A stretch of 64,000 bases of DNA from Actinoallomurus sp963799975 (GCA_963799975.1 CAWCZF010000006.1:3100001-3164000); one strand, 5' to 3'. Positions 17,650-27,353 are shown, counted from the first letter of the stretch. The notes: generated by a model not told the origin, from the letters alone. Numbers and translations are program-made.

Positions 17650-19759
17650 GTTCGGCGGTCATGGCGCGGCGGTCCAGAGCGGCGTTGATCGCGTCGGTAC
17701 GAGCGCCCTTGAGGGTCGTCCCGTCGCGTTTCACATCGACGGACGGGACGCCGAGCGCGCGTACCTGGGCGGAGATCGCTTCCGGGGTGAGGTCGGCGTA
17801 GTGCTCGGGATAGGTCTCGGCGAGCCGGGTGGCGATCTGCTGCCAGTGCAGGCCGCGTTCGCCGGGGTTGTAGATCTTGCGGACGTCGGCGAGGACATCG
17901 CGGGCCTCGCGGGTGACGTCTTCGCCGGCGGCCATTCCGGTCAGGGTTCGGGCGCGTTGGCGGTAGGCGCGGGCGGCGGTCAGGATCTTCTCGGCGTCCT
18001 GGGCGTCGGCCAGATGGGTCCGTACGGTCGGCGTGGCGTCGGATGCGCCGCGCAGGATCCCGACGCCCTTGTAGTCGGGCAGCAGGGTCGAGGAGTCGTG
18101 GCCTTCGGAGTAGGCGCCGGAGCCGAGGACGAGGTCTGAGACCTGCCAGGAGCCGGTACGGAGTGAGAACCGGATCTGGTGGTTGTCGCGGTAGGCGTTG
18201 AACTGCTGGGCGACCTGGCCCGTACCGATGCCGCTGGGCTTCTGGGTCGCGCCGAGCACGATGACGCCGGCGGCCGGTGCGACCTTGACCAGGAACACCA
18301 GGAGCGCGGCGACCTCCTTGGTCGCGTCGGCGTCGGGCAGGTCGAAGTACTCCTGGAACTCATCGAGCACGACGAGCCGGACCGGCATCCGGTAGCGCGG
18401 GTCACGGGCGATCTCCCGCGTCAGCTTCCCTTCCGGGCACACGTCGACGGGCAGCTCCGACAGCCGCTGATAGCGGTCCTGGACGTCGGCCTTGATCGCG
18501 TGAAGGGAGTCGATGAACAGCTCGACGGGATCACCGTCGCGGGTCATCGCCAGCCCGAACGCGCACCGGTCGGCGACGAGCCGGAACTTGCGCCAGTCCG
18601 GCGAGCCCTTCCCGTCGAAGACGCTGAGCTTCACGTACGGGTCCAGCGCCGCGTACAGGGCGAGGGCTCGGGCGGAGAACGTCTTGCCCTGCCGGGGTTG
18701 TGCGCCGACGAGGATGGAGTTCCACATCAGGTCGACCGCGACGCGGTTGCCGCGCTCGTCCAGGCCGAACGGCGCCGGTGTCCAGATGTCGGTCGGCTTG
18801 CACACCAGCAGCGGCGTACGCCCGGCCGGGATGGCGAGCGGGTCCCGGTCGGCGACCCACAGCGCGTGGCGGCGGTGTGAGGTGGGGTCGCGGGTGATGA
18901 ACACCTGCGAGAGCGAGACGTCGAGGCCGGAGGCGATGGCGGGCTTGGCCTTGACCGCGTCGTCCAGGCCCTTGCCGTGCGGCAGGTCGACCAGCACGCG
19001 CGAGCCGTTGCCGTCGCGGGACATCGTGGAGCCGAACTGGACCTGCTGGCCTGCCTTGTCCGGGTCGCCGAGCTTGGCCGCGTAGTAGGCGCGCAGCACG
19101 ATGTCGGGGTTGAGCTTGCGGAACCTCGGCGTCACGATCGCCGGCGAGATGATGCGCCGGTCGCTCGGCCGTCCGATGCGCGCCAGGGCGGGGATCGCCC
19201 CCGCCAGCACGGCGACCGTCAGCCAGCCGGGACCGGCGAGGACGATCCCGGCGGCCAGGGCGACGCCGGTCGGCTTCGCCGATGAGGATGAGGCCGCGCC
19301 ATGCGCGGGTGGCCTTGACCTCGCGGTGGAGCTTCATCCACATCTCGGGGTCGTTGCGCGTCGGCGGCGGCCTGGCGTAGCCCGTACTGCTCGGTGACCC
19401 ACCACCAGCGCAGGTGTCGCCCGGTCAGCCGGAACACGCCCACGCTCGCCCAGAAGCAGCCGAGCAGCGCATATCTGGGTGCGCGTACGGCGTGGTAGGC
19501 GAGCTGGTGCGTCCACCGGCCGGCGAGCGTGCTCCGCGGTCGCCTTGAGGTTGGGCCAGCCGCGCAGGTCGGCCGGGATGATCGGATTCCGTCCCCGTAC
19601 GGGCTCGGGCGTCTGGACGAGAACCGCGTCGCGTCGGCGGGTCTCGTCATCAAGGACCACTTCGTAGTGCGTCTCCTGGTCGGCGAGGCGAGCAACCCCG
19701 GCGGGGTGGAGCGGGATCAGGTCGCCCATGCTGCTGTGGGCCTCGGCCTGGTCGCTCAT
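17645..19759 (-). pseudogene. FtsK/SpoIIIE-like DNA translocase Tra, three frameshifts at the 5' end
   Basis: AICE Tra proteins move double-stranded DNA between mycelia as hexameric FtsK-like pumps. The last 521 codons (17645-19210) are intact: Walker A LVGAQPRQGKT, Walker B LVVLDEFQEYF and GATQKPSG. The N-terminal part (ATG 19759, MSDQAEAHSS) must be assembled from three frames: PIIPADLRGWPNLKATAEHA, then HLRWWWVTEQYGLRQAA, then MWMKLHREVKATRAWRGL, with breaks near 19535, 19345 and 19275. The start overlaps the spdB stop as ATGA. Without the N-terminal membrane part it would not work as a transfer pump. Confidence 0.88.
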
Positions 19760-20761
19760 CGCGCACCCCCTGTCTCGGTCTTGAGGCGCGTCAGCAGGGC
19801 ACCGACGCGTTCGTTGCCGGCGGTGGTGCCGGCTCTGGCGAAGGGCGGCGGCGAGCCGGTCACGGGTGAGTGGTTCGCCGCGTTCGTCCGCTTCGGCGAC
19901 GATGCGCCGTCCGGCGGGCATGAGGTCATCGACGTTCGGGACGGTCCGGCGCTTGGCCTTGGACCTCGTGCTCGTACGGCGGGTGGACCGTCCGCGCGGT
20001 GGCGTGCTCGCCGTCCGGCGTGCCGTCTCGGCGCGGTCATCGGAGCGGGCAGGTCCGGGAGGCTCGGCGGCGGGGTCAGCTCGCCGAGCGTGTACAGCGC
20101 CTTGGTCCGGCGAGGTGCCTTCCACCGCCACGCGATCGGCCCGTACGTGTCCTTGAGATCGGTCAGCGCCAGGACGCGGTCCCGTTCGCGTACGAGCGCG
20201 GCCGGGTAGGAGCGGGTCTCCCACAGCACCATCCGGCGCCACAGCCGTACGGTCGGCACCGGCGCGAGCAGCCACCGGGACAGCCGGATCGAGTCCATGT
20301 GCGTACCGGCGGCCAGCCCGGCGCGGGTCGCGGACGACGTGCGCGGCGACCTCGACGGCGGCGACCCACAGCGCGGGCAACATCGGCGTGCGCGACGATC
20401 CCGAACACCGAGCGTCTCGCCGGCGACGTTCAGGTAGACGGTCGCGGCGGTCAGCGACCAGGGAATCAGCCGCAGCCAGCGCAGCCGCATGTCCAGGCGG
20501 GCCAGCACGATGTCGAGCGCGGAGAACACCGCGATCCCGACGTCGATGCCGACCGGCACGGTGAAGGCCAGCCAGCCGAACGACGCGCGAGCCGCGGCGG
20601 CGACGCGGGCGAAGCTGTTGACGAACCCGAGCAGGCCGAGGGCGGCGACCAGTCCCCCGACGACCGCGACGGCGGTCTGCTCGTGCTCGGTCAGCGTCCG
20701 TCGTCTGCGCCGGGGCGCGTACGGCGGTCAGGTACTGGGTGGCGGTGTAGGGCTCAGCCAT
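19756..20761 (-). pseudogene. DUF2637 Spd-type transfer/spread protein with at least six frameshifts
   Basis: The start, ATG 20761 (MAEPYTATQYLTAVRAP), and later pieces match the DUF2637 family found beside tra in AICEs: GIDVGIAVFSALDIVLARLD, ALWVAAVEVAAHVVR, MDSIRLSRWLLAPVPTVRLW, YGPIAWRWKAPRRTKALY and VGALLTRLKTETGGAR. They lie in different frames, with breaks near 20712, 20404, 20385, 20330, 20010 and 19840. The N-terminal half is a multi-pass membrane region. Such proteins are linked to plasmid spread in mycelium. No in-frame nonsense codon is needed to explain the loss, only indels. Confidence 0.8.
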
Positions 20762-21179
20762 GGTGACGGCCTCCCGGGGTGCGCGTGGTCGCCTCGATCA
20801 CGGCGTGCGGAGCGGGGGTGCCGTTGGCGTGCATGACGGCCTGGGCGACGAGGCGGATGTTGCGGGCGTCCAGGCCGCCGAGCATCGCCCGCAGGTCGAC
20901 CGGGACACCGGCCAGGCCGGCGGCGATACGGAGGATGGACGCCTCACTCGTCGAGCAGGGCAGCTCGCCGTGATCGAGCGAGCTGGACCGCGGCGCTGCC
21001 AGTCGGCGAACGCGACCTCTTCGCCGCCGAACAGGCGCGTCGACGGTGACGCAGGAGTCGATGAAGTCGGTGCGCGTGAGCCAGGTGCCGTGCTCGACGA
21101 GCAGATCGACCGCGGCCTCTTCCGCGTAGCGAGCCCGGGCACCTGACTGGAGGAGCGTGGCGAGTTCGGTGGAGCGCAT
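20754..21179 (-). pseudogene. AICE hypothetical protein, two compensating frameshifts
   Basis: The gene reads MRSTELATLLQSGARARYAE and HGTWLTRTDFIDSCVTVD from ATG 21179, then appears to leave frame near 21035 (alternative frame: RLFGGEEVAFADWQ) and return near 20985, giving SEASILRIAAGLAGVPVDLR and ARNIRLVAQAVMHANGT. It ends at 20754, overlapping spdB by eight bases. The two shifts compensate, so a full-length protein with a garbled middle could be made. It sits between WhiB and spdB, a usual AICE position; the function is unknown. Confidence 0.6.
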
Positions 21180-21181
21180 CG

Positions 21182-21503
21182 TCACGCCACCTCCTGGTGG
21201 GCGTCGCCGAGCTGCTCGATGCGCAGGTCGGCGAGCCGGCCGATCTCGTCGGCGGTCAGACCGGCCCAGACTCCGCTGGTCGGCATGGTGCGGAGCGCGT
21301 ACTCCAGGCACGCGGCCTGAACGCGGGCAGGTGACACAGATGTCCTTGGCGACGTCTTCGCGAGCCGCGCGGGCGTCGGGGTGCTCGATCCGGTCGCCGG
21401 GGTCCGGGCCGTCGTGCAGCTCGGCGTCGAAGAGGCATTGAGCGCCGTCAAGGCACTCGTCCCGCAGGTCCGGTGTGGTGAGCCTGCTCGGATGATCGTT
21501 CAC
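21182..21503 (-). pseudogene. WhiB-family iron-sulfur regulator, frameshifted
   Basis: WhiB proteins bind a 4Fe-4S cluster through four Cys and regulate development or plasmid genes. Here GTG 21503 begins MNDHPSRLTTPDLRDE, with AQCLFDAELH and ICVTCP. After a break near 21330 the frame becomes QAACLEYALRTMPTSGVWAG, giving the fourth Cys and the GVWAG turn, and ends at 21182. All four Cys are present once the shift is repaired. Hairpin motif C is 22 bp upstream. This gene probably heads the WhiB-spd-tra transcription unit. Confidence 0.8.
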
Positions 21504-21524
21504 GCGAAAGCTCCAGATGATCGC

Positions 21525-21580
21525 GTGATCGGTCGGGAACGGCGGACCCGGTGCCGTGCTTGGTGGCTGTGCACCGGGTC
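21525..21580 (-). promoter_or_regulatory. Repeated 5' hairpin motif, copy C (upstream of whiB)
   Basis: GTGATCGGTCGGG at 21525-21537 is followed by a perfect 10-bp stem, GACCCGGTGC (21545-21554) and GCACCGGGTC (21571-21580), around CGTGCTTGGTGGCTGT. Compared with copies A and B the core stem changes from CCGGCG/CGCCGG to CCGGTG/CACCGG, a compensatory pair change. It lies 22 bp before GTG 21503. Confidence 0.7.
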
Positions 21581-21750
21581 AGCCGACATGCAGCGCGGAG
21601 GCGAACTGAGAGAGCGCGGTCGCGCCCTGGGAGACGAGTACGCCGAGGTGGTTGACGAGCTGGGCGGCAGCGGCCGGGTTCTTGAACACGAAGACGAGCG
21701 ACGATCGCGCCGACCACGTACCGGGGCCACTTCTTCGGCTGCGGGAACAT
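21579..21750 (-). pseudogene. Small hydrophobic AICE protein, frameshifted
   Basis: ATG 21750 follows GGAGGAGGG and reads MFPQPKKWPRYVVGAIVA. A shift near 21695 leads into LVFVFKNPAAAAQLVNHLG and ATALSQFASALHVG, stop 21579. Restored, it is a protein of about 56 residues with one membrane segment. It is the first gene of the leftward block, directly before motif C. The function is unknown; the type is common in actinomycete elements. Confidence 0.55.
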
Positions 21751-21786
21751 CAGCGGCCCTCCTCCAACTCGTTTGCTAGACAGGTA

Positions 21787-21937
21787 GTACATGTACAAGT
21801 AACAGTCCGGGGCGGTCACCTGTCAAGTCCCTTCTCTGTGGTGGTGTGTCGAGCGCTCTCGGCCCGACACGCATCAGGTTGCTCGCCCCGACGCCCGGCA
21901 GTAGATGACACCGGATGACAGCGGGTGACTGTCATCC
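21787..21937. promoter_or_regulatory. Divergent control region with palindromic operators
   Basis: This region lies between the leftward backbone genes (start 21750) and the rightward XRE gene (start 22015). It contains the palindrome GTACATGTAC at 21787-21796 and a 25-bp inverted repeat with arms GGATGACAG (21913-21921) and CTGTCATCC (21929-21937), with further TGTCA/TGACA half sites to 21970. The XRE regulator is the obvious candidate to bind here; that is inference. Confidence 0.6.
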
Positions 21938-22014
21938 CCTTGTCATGTCACGGGGAAGCGGCAGAATGACAGGCCGGTAAACATGTACGACCTGTTCGGC
22001 GAGGAGCGGCCCCG

Positions 22015-23132
22015 GTGACCCCGTTGCAAGCACGGCGGAAGCACCACGGGTGGACCAAGACCCAACTCGACGCGCGGCTACGTCACGCGGCCAAGGCCCG
22101 TGGCGAGGCACTCCCCCAACCGGCGAGCCTCGCCCGCCAGATCTCCCGCTGGGAGAACGGCCACGCCCCGGTCGGCGAGTTCTACCAGCATCTCTTCTGC
22201 GACGTGTACCGCTGTTCGCCGGCCGAACTCGGCTTCCTCGAAGCACACCGAGCATCCCCGAGCCGGAGCCGCTGGAGGAGCTTGCGGCCGAGCTGTCCCG
22301 AGCCTCGTCCGTCGATGCGGAGGTCGCGAGTCTCCTGCAGGCCCAGACGAACGGCATCCGCCAGCTCGACGCCCGCCAGGGCGCACGCCTCATCCACGAC
22401 CAGATGCGAGCCCACATCGCCCACGTCGAGGAACTAAACCACCACGCCGTACGCCCCGGCGTCCGCCGCATGCTCGCCAACGTCCTCGCCGACGCCTCCG
22501 CTTTGGCCGGCTGGCAAGCCCTCGACGTCGGCACCCCACGCGAATCCTGGGAACACTTCGAGCGCGCCAAATCCGCAGCCCGAGAAGCCGAAGACCCCTC
22601 ACTCCTCGCCTTCGCAACCGCCGAGCAGGCGTACGTCCTGCTCGACCTCGGAGACGCGAGCCAGGCCATGGAAATGGTCCAGTTCGCACGCCACCAGGCC
22701 ACAGGCGCCGTACCCGGGCTCATGGCGACCTGGCTGGCAGCAGCACAAGCCGAAATGGCCACCGCCAACGGGAACGCCGACGCCGCACACGTCGCCCTGG
22801 ACCAGGCCGCCGACCTACTACCAGCCGAGCCGGACGACCTGCTGCCCTACCTGGTCCTCAGCAAGACCCACCTGGCCCGCTGGCGCGGCAACTGCCTCGC
22901 AAGACTCGGCGACGAACACGCAATCGAAGAGCTAACCGCAGGACTCGCAGCAGTCACCGGCACCTACGCACGCGCAGAAGCCGGCGTCCGGATCGACCTT
23001 GCCACTGCCCTTCTTGTTGTTGGCGAGCATGCTGCGGCTGACGAACATCTCTACGCGGCAAATGTCCTAATAAGCCGTACCGGATCACGTCGCCAAGAGC
23101 GCCGAATAAAGGGACTTAAGGGACAAAAGTAG
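22015..23132 (+). pseudogene. XRE-family regulator with TPR-like C-terminus, one frameshift
   Basis: From GTG 22015 (GAGGAG upstream) the N-terminal HTH reads ARLRHAAKARGEALPQPASL and ARQISRWENGHAP, then PAELGFLEAH. One base is missing in the C run near 22253; the next frame continues EPEPLEELAAELSRASSVDA and a helical repeat domain (WQALDVGTPRESWEHFERAK, AEQAYVLLDLGDASQAMEMV) to 23132. It is a paralogue of the gene at 26189-27353, sharing NCLARLGD versus HCLA-LGDA. Such regulators control AICE excision and transfer. Codon use is AT-richer near the 3' end. Confidence 0.78.
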
Positions 23133-23261
23133 CGGTCCGTACATCGACCATCTTCACAGGCTCATGGACGAAACAGGGAGTGCGAGTCGCACGGCGAGTC
23201 CCCAGGTGACCAAACATCGATTTTGCATCGAATATCACCCTCAAGCGACTATGCTTCCTCC

Positions 23262-24194
23262 ATGAATGTGACAGCAGTAGCACAGGCCGTAGCTACGATA
23301 GCGACACCGGTTGGTGCACTTGCAGGCTATTTTAGCCGAGAAAAGCGTCTTCGCAATCGAATTCGCGATAACTATAGCTTGTTGCAAGACCTAGAAAAGA
23401 ACGACGTTCTCAGAGAACATACACCAATTCCTACCTGGCTAAATGGAAAGATTGCCATCGACGTAGCGCGACTAAGCGGCCAGCCACTTGGGACACCAAA
23501 GAAACCAATCCCCAAGGGGGGACTGACGCTGGCAGCAACAATACTCATCGCATTCACTGCATGGACCTACTATATTGTGCACAACGCTTTCGTCTGGTAT
23601 TCAGTGTTCCCCGGCCTTGTGGCGGCGCTCATGGCAGTGTCGATTCTAGGAATGTTCACTGATCGCGAATTGCCACCTCAAGCAAACGACGAATTACCGC
23701 CAGGCGCGGTTCCCATTCGCAGCGACACCGCCGAGGAGCAGATTGCGACTAGTGTTGCCCTTTCCGCGAGCGGGCAACTTGATGCTAAGTTTAGCCCAAC
23801 TGGCCAAGTTGGCGTAACACTCAGATTTCTTCGCGCCATGCAAGAGGGCCGCATCGAGGATGGATTCTCACTCGCCGATAGAAACTGGCGAGATCGTCGA
23901 ATTCAAGCATGGCTATGGAATAATCGGCAACATTTTAGTGAAAATCCAGACGAGCTCCAACAGCTGAGCGACTCGTTGACTGACCACAACAAGCCCGAGC
24001 AAATATGGGCAGACTTCATAGCCAGTGAGGTGCACAGCTTTATCCAGGCATGGCATATGATCGACGTAGACACGCTCGGCGCAGCAGGACGTCGACGTAG
24101 AATCGCACGTGATCACGAACTTATCATTCTCACTCCAGTCGGAGATGGAGGCGGTTATTTTGCGCCACCGCGACCGCACTCCCCAATGCAATGA
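23262..24194 (+). CDS. Low-GC two-TM membrane protein of unknown function
   Basis: About 310 residues from ATG 23262 (an in-frame TTG at 23223 is possible). The N-terminus, AVAQAVATIATPVGALAGYF, may be a weak first membrane segment. Clear membrane segments are LTLAATILIAFTAWTYYIV and VFPGLVAALMAVSILGMF. A soluble C-terminal domain follows, with TLRFLRAMQEGRIEDGF and WRDRRIQAWLWNNRQHF. GC content and third-position use are visibly lower than in all neighbours, as in recently acquired cargo. I do not recognise the family. The position among regulators of a mobile element would suit an accessory or defence gene, but nothing shows this directly. Confidence 0.7.
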   Translation: MNVTAVAQAVATIATPVGALAGYFSREKRLRNRIRDNYSLLQDLEKNDVLREHTPIPTWLNGKIAIDVARLSGQPLGTPKKPIPKGGLTLAATILIAFTAWTYYIVHNAFVWYSVFPGLVAALMAVSILGMFTDRELPPQANDELPPGAVPIRSDTAEEQIATSVALSASGQLDAKFSPTGQVGVTLRFLRAMQEGRIEDGFSLADRNWRDRRIQAWLWNNRQHFSENPDELQQLSDSLTDHNKPEQIWADFIASEVHSFIQAWHMIDVDTLGAAGRRRRIARDHELIILTPVGDGGGYFAPPRPHSPMQ

Positions 24195-24401
24195 CGTTCG
24201 TAGTACACCAAGAGAGTGGGCGCTGGCTAATAGCCAATCATCAAAGCTCTGCCCCGCCTCTCCCAGGCTGGCCGCCTGCATGGTGGATGATCAACGATCC
24301 AGCAGTCGAAGCGCTTTCCGACGATCAAGGCTAGAGCTTGGCGGTTACGACCACCGCAGTATATGAACAAACAATCGCCAGACAAATGCTGGCTGACCTC
24401 A

Positions 24402-25157
24402 TCACAAATCTGCCGTACGTGTAAGGACAATTCTCCCCTTACCGTGGACTACTTCGATAAGACCGCGGCCGTCGAGTTCGCCGAGGGCGGAGCGGATAGT
24501 GTTCCGCGATGCCTGGAACTGCTCTGCAAGCTGGGATTCGCCGGGGAGTTGGGATCCTGGCGGATACTCGCCGGTTTCGATGGCAGCGATGAGTTCCGCT
24601 GCTATGCGTCGGTAGCGAGGAGCCTTGTCGGCCCGCTCCGTGCTGCGGACGATGCGGCCGATCCCCGGCTGTGTGTCTACCAGTCCGTTGTCTTCAAGCT
24701 GTTTGAGGGCCTCGCGTGCTGTGCCGCGGGCGACGCCGAACTCTTTGGCGACGGCGGCTTCGGAGGGGAGCTTGTCGCCTGCTTTGAGATCGTCGGCGTG
24801 GATGCGGTCGCGTAGAGCAGCGGCGATCTTCAGGTAGACGGCGTCGCTACTCTTGGGCCTGGCCACGTGGCTCCCCTCTGCGGTGGTGGGGACCAGCGTA
24901 GAGGGCGGTGTTGCCGAGGCGTGGCGAGGTTTCGTCCGCGTGCCGCCTTCTGGCGGTTGGCTTGGCGCGGCCTGCGGAGACTTTTCGTTGGTCGTTCGGT
25001 CGGACTTGGTGAGTGCGACGTCGATCAGCCAGAGCTGGTCTACGTCGCGGGTCGCGACGTAACAGGCGTCGCCTTGTCGCTTCCACAGGGGTAGGCCCTC
25101 TAGTTGCATGGGGAGGCTTGTCCAGCCTGGCGGGGCTTGGCCTACCGGGTCATCCAT
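24402..25157 (-). CDS. GntR-family regulator with two tandem winged-helix domains
   Basis: A 251-residue protein. The N-terminal 50 residues (PPGWTSLPMQLEGLPLWKRQ, YVATRDVDQLWLIDV) are an unusual extension. After a Pro/Thr-rich linker come two GntR winged helices: YLKIAAALRDRIHADDLKAG with SEAAVAKEFGVARGTAREAL (about 110-170), and YRRIAAELIAAIETGEYPPG with SQLAEQFQASRNTIRSAL (about 180-245). KorSA of pSAM2 is also GntR-type, so a repressor of transfer/excision genes is likely. No ligand-binding domain is present. The extension resembles the small protein at 58362-58565. Confidence 0.8.
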   Translation of the reverse strand: MDDPVGQAPPGWTSLPMQLEGLPLWKRQGDACYVATRDVDQLWLIDVALTKSDRTTNEKSPQAAPSQPPEGGTRTKPRHASATPPSTLVPTTAEGSHVARPKSSDAVYLKIAAALRDRIHADDLKAGDKLPSEAAVAKEFGVARGTAREALKQLEDNGLVDTQPGIGRIVRSTERADKAPRYRRIAAELIAAIETGEYPPGSQLPGESQLAEQFQASRNTIRSALGELDGRGLIEVVHGKGRIVLTRTADL

Positions 25158-25440
25158 CTGCTCTCGTCTTTCGGAGTTTGGGCTGGATGTGGAAGGTCCC
25201 CCGGCGAGGCCGGGATTCGCCGGGGACCGCCCAACCAGGGGCGTTTATGCAACTCCGCACTCGGTACCGAGGACGCGGCACGCTTATCTGGCGAGAGACA
25301 TGCCCGCCCTGGTCTGGCACCTCGAAGCAAGACCAGGCCGGGAATTGGAGGGGAAGGGTGGCGACGCCGAGCCGGGCGAGTGTCCACCTGCAACCATCCC
25401 TGCGGGAGAGGTCTCGCCGGGCCAGGCCGCTGGACTTCAC

Positions 25441-25680
25441 TCACGGACGTCGGCTTCTTCCGGTGAGACCCGTGATGATGGCTGCGGTGATCTCGTCCGG
25501 GCTGGCTCCCTCGAAAAGTCGGAACCGGTCGGCGACGGGCACCACGGCCCACCAGTGGCGGGTGAAGCGGCCGAACCACACCACGGCACCGGGAAATCGA
25601 CGCCGTAGGGCGGCGGCCGTCGCTTCGGCGTTGGGTTCGGCCCATGGGGTCAGGCCGTCGATGAGCGTCGTTGCCGTCAT
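25441..25680 (-). CDS. Small hypothetical protein
   Basis: A 79-residue protein starting at ATG 25680, overlapping the upstream gene as ATGA, so translationally coupled. It carries WFGRFTRHWWAVVPVADRFR and DEITAAIITGL. It pairs with the preceding 125-residue gene, a combination seen in actinomycete elements near XRE regulators. The function is unknown. The 283 bp between it and the GntR gene show nothing I recognise. Confidence 0.6.
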   Translation of the reverse strand: MTATTLIDGLTPWAEPNAEATAAALRRRFPGAVVWFGRFTRHWWAVVPVADRFRLFEGASPDEITAAIITGLTGRSRRP

Positions 25681-26054
25681 CTCGCCAACTCCATGTCACG
25701 CTCGCCGGGATGAAGGTGGCGGGCGATTCGGTCGGCCGTCGCGGCGATGTAGCCAGCGGGTCCCAGATACTCCAGCTCCGGAGACGTCTTGCTGGTCGCC
25801 GTCGGCCGTACCCAGAACCACGAGAGCCGCCCGGACCGGTCAGGTAAGCAGATGACCGTCTGGCGCCCGTCCGAACGCACCTTTGCCGCGGGGTCACCGT
25901 TCAACCGGTCGGCGACGCCGATCTGCGCCGAGACCAGTCGGCATCCGCGACGCTCGGCGGCCAGCCCGCGCTGAGACAGCGCGTACACGAGACCGTCCAG
26001 GAGGAGCGCGATCACTTCCGGCATCAGGTCCGAGCCTGGCTCTGTGACGCTCAT
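25677..26054 (-). CDS. Hypothetical AICE protein
   Basis: The 125 residues from ATG 26054 have a strong GGGAGGAG site eight bases upstream; a longer frame to 26114 lacks one. The sequence includes VIALLLDGLVYALSQRGLAA, QTVICLPDRSGRLSWFWVRP and YLGPAGYIAATADRIARHL. It probably forms a two-gene unit with the next gene and shares a control region with the divergent XRE gene at 26189. The family and function are not recognised. Confidence 0.6.
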   Translation of the reverse strand: MSVTEPGSDLMPEVIALLLDGLVYALSQRGLAAERRGCRLVSAQIGVADRLNGDPAAKVRSDGRQTVICLPDRSGRLSWFWVRPTATSKTSPELEYLGPAGYIAATADRIARHLHPGERDMELAR

Positions 26055-26103
26055 GGCGCGTCTCCTCCCTGCGGCCACTGCGGTGGACATGTAGTGCCTG
26101 GGT

Positions 26104-26170
26104 GACGATCTCACCGGCTGACCAGGGGCGGGCGTAAGCCCGCATCGGTTAACACCCCCTTGTTAACCAT
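26104..26170. promoter_or_regulatory. Duplicated control module, copy 1
   Basis: This 67-bp block closely matches 29104-29170. Shared pieces are ACGATSWSACCGGCTG, AGGG-CG-GCG-AAGCCC and CATCRGTTAAC. It contains the inverted repeat GGTTAAC (26147-26153) and GTTAACC (26162-26168). It lies between the leftward gene at 26054 and the XRE gene at 26189. ACATGT at 26087-26092 is next to it, inside a CTACATGTCCACYGC motif that recurs at 27945. Confidence 0.6.
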
Positions 26171-26188
26171 CAGGGTGAATCGGCCCGC

Positions 26189-27353
26189 GTGAGCGATGCT
26201 GAGGCCGTGACATGGGAAGACGAGGACACGTCCGAGATGACGCCCCTTCGGCGGGCGCGTGCCGAATCCGGGTGGAAGGTGTCTCAGCTCGTCTCGGCGC
26301 TGAGACGAGCCGCCGCGCAGGTCGGCATCGCGCTCGGAAGCGACAAGAGCCTCAAGACCACGATCTCCCGCCACGAGAACGGGCGCGTCACGCCTGCCGA
26401 CGAGTGGCAGAAGCTCTACCGCCTCGCCTACGGCCGCACGAACGAAGAACTCGGCTTCCTCGACGCAGCGCCGGCAACGGCACCGGGGCCGGCGGATGAC
26501 CTGCGACATCGGATCGCGACCGCGGGGCGGGTGGACATGGTGCTCATCCGGCAGATGCAGCAGCAGGTCCACCACATCCGGTTGCTCGATCGACGTCTCG
26601 GCGGGCCGTCGCTGCTGGAGCAGACCCGTACGGTGATCGCGACGCTGACCGAGCTGGTGACCTTCAGCCTCCAGCCGGCCGTACGCGTGGCGCTCTCCGC
26701 CGTCCTGTCCGACGCGGGCGCACTCGCGGCCTGGCAGGCGCTCGACGTCGGCGCCGTACAGCAGGCGTGGGGGCACTACGAGACCGCCAAGACCGCCGCC
26801 CGCGAGGCGAACTCTCCCGTCCTGCTCGCGCACGCCATGGGCGAGCAGGTCTACACCCTGCACGACCTCGGGCGGCTCACCGACGCCCTACGCCTCGTAC
26901 GAGGGGCGCGGTCGCTCGTCGGCAAGGCAGGGCCGCGGTTGCTGCTGTGCTGGCTCGACGCCGTCGAGGCCGAGACACAGGCCGCTCTCGCCGACGAGCA
27001 GTGCCGCCAGACGCTGGAGCGGTCAGCGGCCCTCCTGCCCGTCGAGGCCGACGACCCTGCCCTGCCGTTCATCGCGCTTAACGAGGCGCATCACGCGCGG
27101 TGGCGCGGGCACTGCCTCGCCCAGGCTCGGCGACGCCGAAGCGGTCGACTTCCTGACCAGCGCGCTGGACCAGATGGACGGCTCGTTCGTACGGGCGGCC
27201 GCCGGGCTGCGCTGCGACCTGGCCCAAGCGCTCATCACCCGCGGAGAGCTGGACGAGGCGCGCAAGCACCTGGTCAGCGCGCGCCTGCTGGCCAATCAGG
27301 TCGGCTCGGTACGCCAGCGGCGACGTATCGCGAGCATCGGCCTCGCCGCCTAG
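26189..27353 (+). pseudogene. Second XRE-family regulator with TPR-like C-terminus, one frameshift
   Basis: From GTG 26189: RRARAESGWKVSQLVSALRR and KTTISRHENGRVTPADEWQK form the HTH. The helical part follows (WQALDVGAVQQAWGHYETAK, GEQVYTLHDLGRLTDALRLV). At about 27122 one extra C in a CCC run throws the frame; repaired, it gives CLARLGDAEAVDFLTSALD and ends SIGLAA at 27353. It is a paralogue of 22015-23132. The 3' end converges on and shares CTAG with the Nudix gene. Unrepaired, the last 75 residues are replaced by an unrelated tail. Confidence 0.78.
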
